Positions 1-5,479 of a stretch of DNA of 5,732 nt are shown here, one piece after another. The translations under genes were made by a program, and so were the position numbers. Positions within the stretch are counted from its first letter, which is position 1, and each line of letters opens with the position of its first letter. The stretch covers positions 1-5,732 of the forward strand of contig CAKUMG010000431.1 of NCBI GenBank assembly GCA_934667465.1, read 5' to 3'. Source of the stretch: an uncultured Actinoplanes sp. GTDB lineage: Bacteria; Actinomycetota; Actinomycetes; Mycobacteriales; Micromonosporaceae. The notes under the pieces were generated by a model. It was not told where the DNA came from, did no database searches, and was given only the letters and a program-made list of their open reading frames with translations.

Positions 1-555
1 GCGGTCAACGCCGAGCTCGGGAACCTCGCGAACGCCGTACGGACCATCGCCGAGCGCTCCACGCATGCCGCGACCATCGCCGCCGACGGGGAGCGGGTGG
101 CGGGCGAGGCGACCGAGCGGATGACCGGGCTGCAGAGCTCGGTCGGGGAGATCGCCGATGTCAACGCGATCATCGCGCAGCTCGCCGGGCAGACGAACCT
201 GCTCTCGCTCAACGCGACCATCGAGGCGGCCCGGGCCGGGGAGCTCGGCAAGGGCTTCGCCGTCGTCGCCACGGAGGTCAAGCAGCTCGCCACCGAGACC
301 GCCGCCTCGGCCGGCAAGGTCGGCGACGTCGTCAAGGCGATCGTCGAGCAGACCGGCGCGGCCGCCACCGGGTTCGCCTCCACGGCCACCGCCGTCGCCG
401 AGATCAACCAGGTGCAGGTCGACATCGCCGCGTCGGTCGAGGAACAGGCCACCGTGCTGGCCGAGGTGACCCGCCAGCTGGCGACCGCGTCGCACGCCGC
501 GCAGGAGATCCTGGACGGGCTCGACCAGCTCAGCGAGAATGCACGGGAGAGCTGA
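1..555 (+). CDS. Methyl-accepting chemotaxis protein, C-terminal part (5' end outside window)
   Basis: This is the cytoplasmic signalling domain of a chemoreceptor. Such proteins form trimers of dimers that bind CheW and control the CheA kinase. The frame is open from base 1, so the sensor domain, membrane helices and HAMP domain lie upstream and cannot be judged. The visible 184 residues are an almost unbroken alpha-helical coiled coil. The conserved hairpin tip, with [16 protein letters not shown] followed by [15 protein letters not shown], is encoded at about 199-291. After the tip, Ala/Glu/Gln-rich heptads (for example [11 protein letters not shown]) could carry methylation sites. The protein ends in ENARES and has no NWETF-type CheR tether, so any methyltransferase would have to act without tail docking. 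The TGA at 553-555 is followed 18 bases later by a small gene in the same frame. Family assignment is certain; the ligand is unknown. Confidence 0.96.
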   Translation, partial: AVNAELGNLANAVRTIAERSTHAATIAADGERVAGEATERMTGLQSSVGEIADVNAIIAQLAGQTNLLSLNATIEAARAGELGKGFAVVATEVKQLATETAASAGKVGDVVKAIVEQTGAAATGFASTATAVAEINQVQVDIAASVEEQATVLAEVTRQLATASHAAQEILDGLDQLSENARES

Positions 556-573
556 CGGCGAACCGGGGGAGAC

Positions 574-894
574 GTGGATCCTCACATCCACGTACGGGCA
601 GACGGCCGGGCCGACCCGGCCGTCCGTGGCGTGCTGGCCTCGACCTTCGGGCTGGTCGGTGACCTGCCCGCCGAGGTGCGCACCGGCTGCGGGCTGCGGG
701 TGCCGGCGGCGATGACGTCCGCGCGGCCCGAGAGTGTCACGTGCCTGCCGTGCCGGGAGCACGCGCACGAGCAGAACCTGCGGATGGCGGACCAGCTCGA
801 GCTGCTGGGGGCGCTGCCGGGGTCGGTCCTCACGCCCGGGCAGATCGCGCGGGCCGCCGCCGAGTACCGGGACCTGGCCCGCCGGTTCGGATGA
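574..894 (+). CDS. Small Cys/His-containing protein of unknown function
   Basis: This is a 106-residue protein with no function I can name. The central part, with C39 and then CLPCREHAHEQ at residues 57-67, offers C39, C57, C60 and H63 or H65 as a possible zinc site. H4 and H6 form a second histidine pair. The rest looks helical, with an amphipathic Leu/Ala/Arg C-terminus and no membrane segment or signal peptide. I recall similar small actinobacterial proteins with the 'VPAAMTSA...VTCLPC' pattern, but this is memory and not a search. The GTG start follows a purine run (GGGGGAG at 565-571) that sits unusually close to it. The GTG at 631 is an alternative start but has no better ribosome site. 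The gene follows the chemoreceptor by 18 bases in the same frame, so co-transcription is likely. High GC at third positions supports real coding. Confidence 0.75.
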   Translation: MDPHIHVRADGRADPAVRGVLASTFGLVGDLPAEVRTGCGLRVPAAMTSARPESVTCLPCREHAHEQNLRMADQLELLGALPGSVLTPGQIARAAAEYRDLARRFG

Positions 895-964
895 GCAGCG
901 CACGAAGAGCGAGCGGGACAGGCCGTGCGAACCCGGCCCGGCCGGCACGTGGGACGCTTGGCGG

Positions 965-1753
965 ATGCACATCGCGGGCCTGCACACGTACCCGGTCAAG
1001 GGTTGTCGCCGGCTGGACCACGACGAGGCCGTGACCGAGCCCTGGGGCCTGGCCGGTGACCGGCGCTGGATGGTGATCGACCCGGACGGCGTCGGGATCA
1101 CCCAGCGGCAGGCGCCCGCGCTGGCCCTGCTGCGCGCGGTGCCGCGCCCCGGCGGGATCACGATCAACGGGTTCGACGTGGCGGAGCCGGTGGACGCGCC
1201 GAAGGAGACGGTCCGGGTGTTCGGGTCGAAGCCGCCTTTCCCGGTGCGCATCGCCGCCGCCGGTCCGGTGCTGACGGAGTTGCTCGGTCGCCCTGCGCGT
1301 CTGGCCTGGCTGGGCGATCCCACCGTACGGCCGATCGAGCGCAACGCGCGCGACAGCGACCGGGTCAGCTTCGCCGACGGCTATCCGGTGCTGCTGACGT
1401 CGGAGGCCTCGCTCGCGGCGCTCAACGCGGAACTCGACGAGCCCGTGCCGATGACCCGGTTCCGGCCCAACGTCGTCGTCGCCGGTGCCGGGGCGTGGGA
1501 GGAGGACCGGTGGGCCGGCGGGCGGCTGCGGCTCGGCGGCGTGACGTTCCGGGTCGCCGAGGGGTGTGCCCGGTGCGTCGTGACGACCATCGACCAGGAG
1601 ACCGGGGCGAAGGGCGGCGAGCCGCTGCGGACGCTGGGCAGAATGCGGCGCGTCGATGGCCGTCTGCTCTTCGGTGTCACTTTGATCCCGGATGAGTTGC
1701 CAGGTGAGACGCATGTCATCCGGGCGGGGGAGCCTGTCTTAAGCGTGTCTTAG
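965..1753 (+). CDS. MOSC-domain protein with N-terminal beta-barrel domain (YcbX/mARC-like)
   Basis: This is a 262-residue protein of the MOSC family, whose members bind molybdenum cofactor through a cysteine and reduce N-hydroxylated compounds or carry sulfurated cofactor. Residues 1 to about 100 match the N-terminal barrel: the start MHIAGLHTYPVKG and the GLAGDRRWMVID stretch are typical. The MOSC core follows, with TRFRPNVVV, then GCARCVVTTID at residues 200-210, where C201 or more likely C204 would be the metal ligand, and EPLRTLG. No ferredoxin domain is attached, unlike E. coli YcbX, so electrons would have to come from separate proteins. The ATG at 965 is chosen because homologues begin with this strand; GGGA at 951-954 is a weak ribosome site. 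The frame is open further upstream, but that part reads as low-complexity Arg/Ser. The gene lies 70 bases after the small Cys/His gene. The substrate is unknown. Confidence 0.92.
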   Translation: MHIAGLHTYPVKGCRRLDHDEAVTEPWGLAGDRRWMVIDPDGVGITQRQAPALALLRAVPRPGGITINGFDVAEPVDAPKETVRVFGSKPPFPVRIAAAGPVLTELLGRPARLAWLGDPTVRPIERNARDSDRVSFADGYPVLLTSEASLAALNAELDEPVPMTRFRPNVVVAGAGAWEEDRWAGGRLRLGGVTFRVAEGCARCVVTTIDQETGAKGGEPLRTLGRMRRVDGRLLFGVTLIPDELPGETHVIRAGEPVLSVS

Positions 1754-1781
1754 GAGGGTTGCCCGCGGGCGCGCGCGGCCC

Positions 1782-1787
1782 GGAGGA
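1782..1787 (+). promoter_or_regulatory. Ribosome binding site of the expansin gene
   Basis: GGAGGA lies 9 bases before the GTG at 1797. It fixes that GTG as the start rather than the overlapping ATG at 1787, which opens a different, non-conserved frame. Confidence 0.75.
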
Positions 1788-1796
1788 TGCTCGGAC

Positions 1797-2798
1797 GTGA
1801 GTGCACATCGCCCCCCTCGTTCCCGCTGGCTCGCCCCCCGCCGGCTCGTCACCGGTGGTGCTGCCGTCGTCCTCGCGGGCGTGCTCGGCACCGCGCTGCT
1901 CGTGCAGAACGGCGGCAGCGCCTGCGCGGCCCCGCCGAGCACCGCGAAGCAGTCGGGCAAGGCCACGTTCTACGACCTGGGCGGAGCCCTGGGCAACTGC
2001 TCGTTCACCCCGCCCGCCGACGACCTGTACGTGGCTCTGGGCGTCAGTGAGTACTCCGGCGCGGCCGCCTGCGGCAGCTACCTCGACGTGACCGGGCCGA
2101 AGGGCAAGGTCCGGGTGAAGGTCTTCGACAAGTGCCCCGAGTGCGCCGAGGGCCACCTCGACCTCAGCCGCACCGCGTTCAAGAAGATCGGTGCCGAGGT
2201 CTCGGGCATCATCCCGATCACCTACAAGGCGGTCCCGAACGCGTCCACCCCCGGACCGCTGAGCCTCACGTTCAAGGAGGGCTCCTCGGCGTACTGGTGG
2301 GCCCTGCAGGCCGACAACCACGCCAACCCGATCAAGTCGGTGCAGGCCAAGGGCCCGGGCGGCGACTGGATCAGCGCGAACCGCGCCGACTTCAACTTCT
2401 GGATCATCGACAGCGGCGCGGGCGCCGGGCCGTTCCAGGTCAAGATGACGGACGTCTACGGCAACACGGCCACGGCCAAGAACATCAAGATGCTGCCGCA
2501 GCAGAGGCAGACCACATCCGTACGCTTCGCCGGCGGCTCCAGCACCTCCAGCGGCAGCTCCGGCGGCGATTCCGGCGGCTCCGGCTCGACGAAGCCCAAG
2601 TCCTCGCCGTCCCCCGCATCTTCCGCGAAGAAGAAGCCGTCGCCGTCCGCTTCCGCCTCGGCGTCCGCCCCGGCCTCGGCCTCGGCGTCGGTTCCGGCCT
2701 CCGCCCCGGCTGTCGCTTCCGCCCAGGACATCGGCGAACAGCGCGCGGAAAGTCAGGAACTCGCGCTGGCAGCCGGGAACGCAAGCCCCCGCTGCTGA
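1797..2798 (+). CDS. Secreted expansin-like protein (EXLX type) with C-terminal Ser/Ala/Pro tail
   Basis: This is a 333-residue exported protein of the bacterial expansin family, which loosens plant or microbial cell walls without hydrolysis. An Arg-rich start and hydrophobic stretch (residues 17-36) form a signal peptide or anchor, with possible cleavage near SACA-AP at 41-46. The D1 double-psi barrel spans about 54-140: T57 and Y59 near its start, then FDKCPEC at 110-116 and LDLS at 121-124. D111 and D122 match the conserved aspartates of Bacillus subtilis EXLX1 (D71, D82), but its Tyr73 position is Cys here (C113), within a CPEC pair. The D2 domain (about 145-235, CBM63-like) has Y166-W167-W168, matching the wall-binding Trp pair; the third aromatic falls in FNFW at 199-202 instead of Tyr. 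From residue 246 a Gly/Ser then Ser/Ala/Pro tail runs to a final Cys with no following domain. The gene is 43 bases after the MOSC gene. Confidence 0.93.
   Translation: MSAHRPPRSRWLAPRRLVTGGAAVVLAGVLGTALLVQNGGSACAAPPSTAKQSGKATFYDLGGALGNCSFTPPADDLYVALGVSEYSGAAACGSYLDVTGPKGKVRVKVFDKCPECAEGHLDLSRTAFKKIGAEVSGIIPITYKAVPNASTPGPLSLTFKEGSSAYWWALQADNHANPIKSVQAKGPGGDWISANRADFNFWIIDSGAGAGPFQVKMTDVYGNTATAKNIKMLPQQRQTTSVRFAGGSSTSSGSSGGDSGGSGSTKPKSSPSPASSAKKKPSPSASASASAPASASASVPASAPAVASAQDIGEQRAESQELALAAGNASPRC
2637..2723 (+). repeat. Low-complexity Ser/Ala/Pro coding repeat in expansin tail
   Basis: Imperfect units such as GCCTCGGCGTCC and GCCCCGGCCTCG encode alternating Ser-Ala and Pro-Ala, residues 281-309 of the expansin. 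Such stretches usually act as extended, possibly glycosylated linkers on secreted actinobacterial proteins. Repeats of this kind can slip during replication, so the length may vary between strains. Confidence 0.7.
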
Positions 2799-2841
2799 CC
2801 CGCTTCACAGAGCCGCTCTCACCCCCGGCGGCTCGGCCTCG

Positions 2842-2868
2842 ACCGGCGTCGGCACTGCCGGCGCCGGT
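2842..2868. terminator. Hairpin between convergent genes, likely bidirectional terminator
   Basis: The arms ACCGGCGTCGGCA (2842-2854) and TGCCGGCGCCGGT (2856-2868) pair over 13 positions, with a single G-T wobble on the plus strand. The terminal A-T would open to leave a three-base loop. It begins 43 bases after the expansin stop and touches the acetyltransferase stop codon at 2868-2870, so it can serve both convergent transcripts. There is no T-run on either side, which is common for actinobacterial terminators. Confidence 0.7.
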
Positions 2869-3383
2869 CAGAGGTCCCGCCACATGAACAGCTCGTCCCG
2901 GTCGTCCCCGGGCCCGACCCGCAGCGCCCCGGGGATCCGCCCGACCTCCCGGTAGCCGAGCCGCGCGTAGAACCCGTCCAGCCCGTGCCCGTCCCGCACG
3001 GTCACCTGCAGCCCGCTCCACCCGCGCCCGCGCCCCAGCTCGGCGGCGGCCCCCATGACCGCGGCCCCGTACCCGCGCCCCTGGCTCCCGGGCAGCACCA
3101 TGACGCGCTTCAGCACCCGCCAGTGCCCCTTGAGCCCGAACCGGTTGTCGACCGCGAACAGCATGGCCACCAGCCGCCCGCCCTCGAACCCGGCCACGAG
3201 GTGGTCCACCCCCTCGGCCACCCCCGCGAACGCGGCCGCCGCGGTGGGCCGTACGTCCTCCGCGGTGACCGGCCCCACGAACCCGACCGGCCCTCCCGCA
3301 TTGGTGACCGCCACCCAGAGCGCGACGATCTCCTCCTCGAGCGCGGCGGTCAACGGCGGATCCACGACGAACGTCAGCGACAT
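2868..3383 (-). CDS. GNAT-family N-acetyltransferase
   Basis: This is a 171-residue acetyltransferase predicted to move an acetyl group from acetyl-CoA to an unknown amine. The acetyl-CoA pyrophosphate loop is SQGRGYG at residues 100-106 (Q/R-x-x-G-x-G), preceded by the beta-4 strand VMVLPG. The C-terminal part has FYARLGY at 138-144, the usual GNAT motif B region, followed by VGPGDDRDEL. The N-terminal half, VDPPL...LWVAVTNAGG and GFVGPVTAEDVRP, matches a common actinobacterial subgroup as I remember it. The length is that of a single-domain GNAT. The frame stays open upstream to 3530, but the ATG at 3383 is preferred because GGAGGA sits 7 bases before it and the upstream extension is Arg/His-rich without fold-like sequence. 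The gene converges on the expansin gene and lies downstream of a tRNA gene on the same strand, separated from it by a large hairpin. Confidence 0.93.
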   Translation of the reverse strand: MSLTFVVDPPLTAALEEEIVALWVAVTNAGGPVGFVGPVTAEDVRPTAAAAFAGVAEGVDHLVAGFEGGRLVAMLFAVDNRFGLKGHWRVLKRVMVLPGSQGRGYGAAVMGAAAELGRGRGWSGLQVTVRDGHGLDGFYARLGYREVGRIPGALRVGPGDDRDELFMWRDL

Positions 3384-3390
3384 CCCGCCA

Positions 3391-3396
3391 TCCTCC
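3391..3396 (-). promoter_or_regulatory. Ribosome binding site of the acetyltransferase gene
   Basis: Read on the minus strand this is GGAGGA, 7 bases before the ATG at 3383. It decides the start against the longer open frame that reaches 3530. Confidence 0.75.
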
Positions 3397-3543
3397 CGGC
3401 CACCCCTCACCCACGACCGTCCCCGGGCCACTTCCTGGTGATCGTTTTGATCGCGGTGTCGGGCGCGGGCGACCCCGAGCGGAACCAGACGCGGACGAGA
3501 CATGCGCGACAACCTGTGCCCAGGCGTCAACGCGGGATGGATG

Positions 3544-3593
3544 GGCCTCTCCGGCGTCCGAACGGTGCTCGGACGACGTGCTCCGGAGAGGCC
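3544..3593 (-). terminator. Large two-part hairpin 3' of the tRNA, likely tRNA terminator
   Basis: The outer arms GGCCTCTCCGG (3544-3554) and CCGGAGAGGCC (3583-3593) are perfect 11-base complements. Inside, CGTCCGA (3555-3561) pairs with TCGGACG (3569-3575) around a seven-base loop, leaving a one-sided seven-base bulge at 3576-3582. The structure starts 11 bases beyond the tRNA 3' end. Its position suggests termination of the tRNA transcript before the acetyltransferase gene. No T-tract follows it. Confidence 0.6.
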
Positions 3594-3604
3594 TCGACCA
3601 CCGG

Positions 3605-3679
3605 TAGGGCCGGCGGGACTCGAACCCGCACTGTCATGGACCTAAACCATGTGCCTGCTGCCAATTGGGCTACGGCCCC
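3605..3679 (-). tRNA. tRNA with anticodon UAG (Leu, codon CUA), short variable loop
   Basis: On the minus strand this 75-base stretch folds into a full cloverleaf. The acceptor stem is GGGGCCG with CGGCCCT, including a G1-U72 wobble. T8 is followed by a D arm with GCC/GGC and the loop AATTGG. The anticodon stem is CATGG/CCATG around the loop TTTAGGT, so the anticodon is UAG (bases 3642-3644). The T arm is GCGGG-TTCGAGT-CCCGC and the discriminator is A73. CCA is not encoded. A14, G18, G19 and a possible A15-T48 pair are all present, so the tertiary core looks intact. The variable region is only five bases (ACAGT), a class I shape, whereas bacterial tRNA-Leu normally has a long class II arm. 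The anticodon loop is like that of ordinary tRNA-Leu(UAG). tRNA identity is strong; the amino acid it carries is uncertain. Confidence 0.9.
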
Positions 3680-3691
3680 ATGCTGGCACCT

Positions 3692-3720
3692 ACTCTAGGG
3701 CCTCCATCCGTCGGCGGCAC
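3692..3720 (-). promoter_or_regulatory. Possible tRNA promoter
   Basis: On the minus strand TAGAGT (3697 down to 3692) resembles a -10 box. It lies 12 bases before the tRNA 5' end, leaving a leader of only a few bases. A weak -35-like GTGCCG lies 17 bases upstream (3720-3715). The -10 is fair and the -35 poor. Confidence 0.4.
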
Positions 3721-3953
3721 GACCTGGGCCGGGGGGAAGGCGGAGGACACCGCTGCCCGTGAACGCCGGTTCGGATAGCCGGCTCCGGCGAGGACCCGGG
3801 TGACCATGGCGGGACTGATGTCCAGCGGTTCGCGCGACCGGCACGCAAGGGCGGCCGTCAGTACCTGCTCAGGTGGCCGACGGTTGCGGCTGGGCCCGCC
3901 GACGGCACGGCGGCCGCCTCGCGGGTCGGGCCGCGTGACAGCCGCCGTGGTCC

Positions 3954-3987
3954 CGGGCAGTCGCTGCCTGTCCAGGATCGGCGATCC
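3954..3987 (-). terminator. Pair of short hairpins after the peroxiredoxin gene, possible terminator
   Basis: GGATC-GGC-GATCC (3975-3987) and GGCAG-TCG-CTGCC (3956-3968) each give a five-pair stem with a three-base loop. They begin about 33 bases past the peroxiredoxin stop. The stems are short and no T-run follows, so termination is only a possibility. Confidence 0.3.
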
Positions 3988-4019
3988 GTGTCCCGAATGT
4001 CGCGGAACGGCGATGTGAG

Positions 4020-4490
4020 TCAGTCGACCCCGAGGTCGCGCCGCAGCTTGGCGACGTGCCCGGTGGCCTTGACGTTGTAGAGCGCCTTCTCGATCAGCCC
4101 GTTCTCGTCGATGACGAACGTGGACCGGATGACACCCACGACCGTCTTGCCGTAGTTCTGCTTCTCGCCGTAGGCCGAGTAGGCGGTCAGGACGCTCTTG
4201 TCCTCGTCCGCGACCAGCGGGAACGTGATCGAGTCGCGCGAGCGGAACGCTGCCAGCTTGGCGGGGGAATCGGGGGAGATGCCGACCACCTCGTAGCCCG
4301 CGGCCTGCAGCGAGCCCAGGTTGTCGCGGAAGTCGCAGGCCTGCGTGGTGCAGCCGGGCGTCATCGCGGCCGGGTAGACGTACAGGATCACCTTGCGCCC
4401 GCGCAGATCCTTCAGCGCCAGGGTGTCGCCGGTGTCGGTGGGCAGGGTGAACTCGGGGGCCGGGTCGCCCGCGGAGAGCCGCTCAGTCAT
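4020..4490 (-). CDS. bcp: Thiol peroxidase of the Bcp/PrxQ peroxiredoxin family
   Basis: This is a 156-residue cytoplasmic peroxidase that reduces hydrogen peroxide and organic hydroperoxides using thiols, usually supplied by thioredoxin. The active-site motif PAAMTPGC (residues 40-47) fits P-x-x-x-T-x-x-C: C47 is the peroxidatic cysteine, T44 its partner and R122 the likely conserved arginine. C52, five residues later, is the resolving cysteine typical of the PrxQ/Bcp group. The opening GDPAPEFTLPTDTG and the later VVGISPDSP and STFVIDENG are standard family blocks, and the length is normal. The ATG overlaps the stop of the upstream membrane protein gene as ATGA (4487-4490). No strong ribosome site precedes it, so translation is probably coupled to the upstream gene. 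It is the last gene of a three-gene leftward operon with a DsbA-like protein. Identity is very secure; the physiological reductant is inferred. Confidence 0.96.
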   Translation of the reverse strand: MTERLSAGDPAPEFTLPTDTGDTLALKDLRGRKVILYVYPAAMTPGCTTQACDFRDNLGSLQAAGYEVVGISPDSPAKLAAFRSRDSITFPLVADEDKSVLTAYSAYGEKQNYGKTVVGVIRSTFVIDENGLIEKALYNVKATGHVAKLRRDLGVD

Positions 4491-5479
4491 GCATCCGACG
4501 ATATCCGGGCCGGTCCGGCCGCCCGCAGGCGCAACACCGCTGCCCCGGCCGCGCCGGCGCCGCCGCCGAGGGCGAGGAGCACCGCCGACCGCGCGACCCA
4601 GGCCGGCCCGGGGAAGTTGACCACGGCCTGGGTGAACACGCCCGCGTCGTTGACGCCGCCGAAGATGGCCAGGGCGGCGCCGCCGATGAGGAGCGCGAAC
4701 GGCATGCGGTCCCGCAGCGTGAGGACACCCGCACCGACCGCGATCACCGCCGCCAGGATCGCCGGCGCCTGGGCCTCGACGCCGAGGGTCGCGCGGGTGA
4801 TCCCGTACACACACGTGGTTGTGCCGGCGATCAGCGCGACCGGCCCCACCCACCGGAAGCGGCGGCGGGCGAGCAGGATCGTCGCGGCGGCCAGGGTGGC
4901 GGCGCCGGCCCACCAGGCCCACGCGGGTGGCGGAGGTTCCCAGGTCAGAGTGCCTTCGATCGCGAGGGTACGCACGTTCTGGCGCAGCGGGACCGTCCAC
5001 TCTCGCAGCAGGTGCGGGCGCGAAGGATCATCCCGGGCCTGGGGCGGCAGCCCGTCGGAGAGCCAGCGGGTGCGCTGGTCGTGCCAGCGCACGGTGGTCC
5101 CGCCGGCGATGCGTTCCCACTGCGGCGGGGCGGTCGGATCGGCATTCGCGGGTACGGGCACCTCGCCGGCCAGCGTCTCGTTCGTGTACGCGGCGGGGGA
5201 GTTCACGTTCCGGAACACCCCGTCGGCGCGGATGTCGAGATAAGGCTCACCCTGATAGCCGAGCACCTCGACGCTGCGCCCGGTGTCGTTGACCAGCTCC
5301 AGCCGGGCGCCCGCCTCCACGACCCGGACGGTCAGCCCCGGCACGTCCTCGCTCAGCCCGGTGACCTCGCTCCGATAGGCCGTCGCGTCGGGCGCCTCAC
5401 CGCCGTGGGCCGAAGCGGGGCCGGCCGGCACGAGCAGCGCGCCGGCCAGCACCGCGAGGAACCATCCCGTACGCCTCAC
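4487..5479 (-). CDS. Exported membrane protein with N-terminal extracytoplasmic domain, function unknown
   Basis: This is a 330-residue protein. A classical signal peptide (residues 1-24, cleavage after PASA) would leave a mature protein beginning HGGE. An extracytoplasmic region of about 160 residues, rich in beta-type sequence (LELVNDTGRSVEVLGYQGEPYL is split as LELVNDTGRSVEV and LGYQGEPYL at 60-81), holds conserved-looking WERIAGG and TVRWHDQRTRW blocks at 121-139. About five membrane helices follow at roughly 186-204, 211-228, 238-254, 260-275 and 293-317. I recall a widespread unnamed actinobacterial family with these blocks but cannot give a function. An N-terminal His after cleavage resembles CopC-like copper proteins; that is only a hint. 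The GTG start overlaps the upstream stop as GTGA (5476-5479), and its own stop overlaps the peroxiredoxin start, so all three genes are likely translated together. Confidence 0.85.
   Translation of the reverse strand: MRRTGWFLAVLAGALLVPAGPASAHGGEAPDATAYRSEVTGLSEDVPGLTVRVVEAGARLELVNDTGRSVEVLGYQGEPYLDIRADGVFRNVNSPAAYTNETLAGEVPVPANADPTAPPQWERIAGGTTVRWHDQRTRWLSDGLPPQARDDPSRPHLLREWTVPLRQNVRTLAIEGTLTWEPPPPAWAWWAGAATLAAATILLARRRFRWVGPVALIAGTTTCVYGITRATLGVEAQAPAILAAVIAVGAGVLTLRDRMPFALLIGGAALAIFGGVNDAGVFTQAVVNFPGPAWVARSAVLLALGGGAGAAGAAVLRLRAAGPARISSDA

Larger units (their letters stand above)
3680..4019. other. Gene-poor stretch between tRNA and peroxiredoxin gene
   Basis: I see no convincing gene here. 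It contains the tRNA promoter region and several small inverted repeats: GCCGGTT/AGCCGGC at 3765-3783, a 10-base palindrome around a GCGGCCGC site at 3909-3918, GGCAG/CTGCC at 3956-3968 and GGATC/GATCC at 3975-3987. The last two lie just beyond the peroxiredoxin stop and may help end that operon. A minus-strand open frame (about 3870 down to 3672) has protein-like sequence such as PLDISPAMVTRVLAGAGY. It has weaker GC at third positions than its neighbours and ends inside the tRNA, so it may be a decayed gene remnant. Confidence 0.5.

Noticed and set aside
830..1714. Minus-strand open frame (294 codons) opposite the MOSC gene
   Set aside because: Its sequence is Arg/Pro/His-rich with no fold-like pattern, while the opposite strand has clear MOSC motifs.
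1735..1752. Direct repeat TGTCTTA at 1735-1741 and 1746-1752
   Set aside because: It is short, lies at the end of the MOSC coding sequence including its stop, and has no partner copy elsewhere in the window. Chance is likely.
2485..3414. Minus-strand open frame spanning the expansin tail and acetyltransferase
   Set aside because: It is extremely Gly/Arg/Ala-rich and overlaps two real genes in other frames, so it is a composition artefact.
3384..3530. N-terminal extension of the acetyltransferase up to 3530
   Set aside because: The extension has no fold-like sequence, and a strong GGAGGA site marks the ATG at 3383 as the start.
3502..3530. TTGACG (minus strand, 3530-3525) as a -35 box for the acetyltransferase
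   Set aside because: No acceptable -10 hexamer is found at 16-19 bases downstream, so a promoter call is not supported.
3605..3679. tRNA 3' end as an integrated-element attachment site
   Set aside because: No second copy of the tRNA 3' segment and no integrase gene occur in the window.
3800..4018. Plus-strand 72-codon open frame in the gap
   Set aside because: It is Arg/Ser/Pro-rich with no ribosome site or motif, and runs head-on into the peroxiredoxin gene. Its CPEC-like pair is probably chance.
4056..5243. Long plus-strand open frame (395 codons)
   Set aside because: It lies opposite the well-supported peroxiredoxin and membrane protein genes. Its translation is Arg/Ala-rich without recognisable motifs, as expected for a GC-rich antisense shadow.
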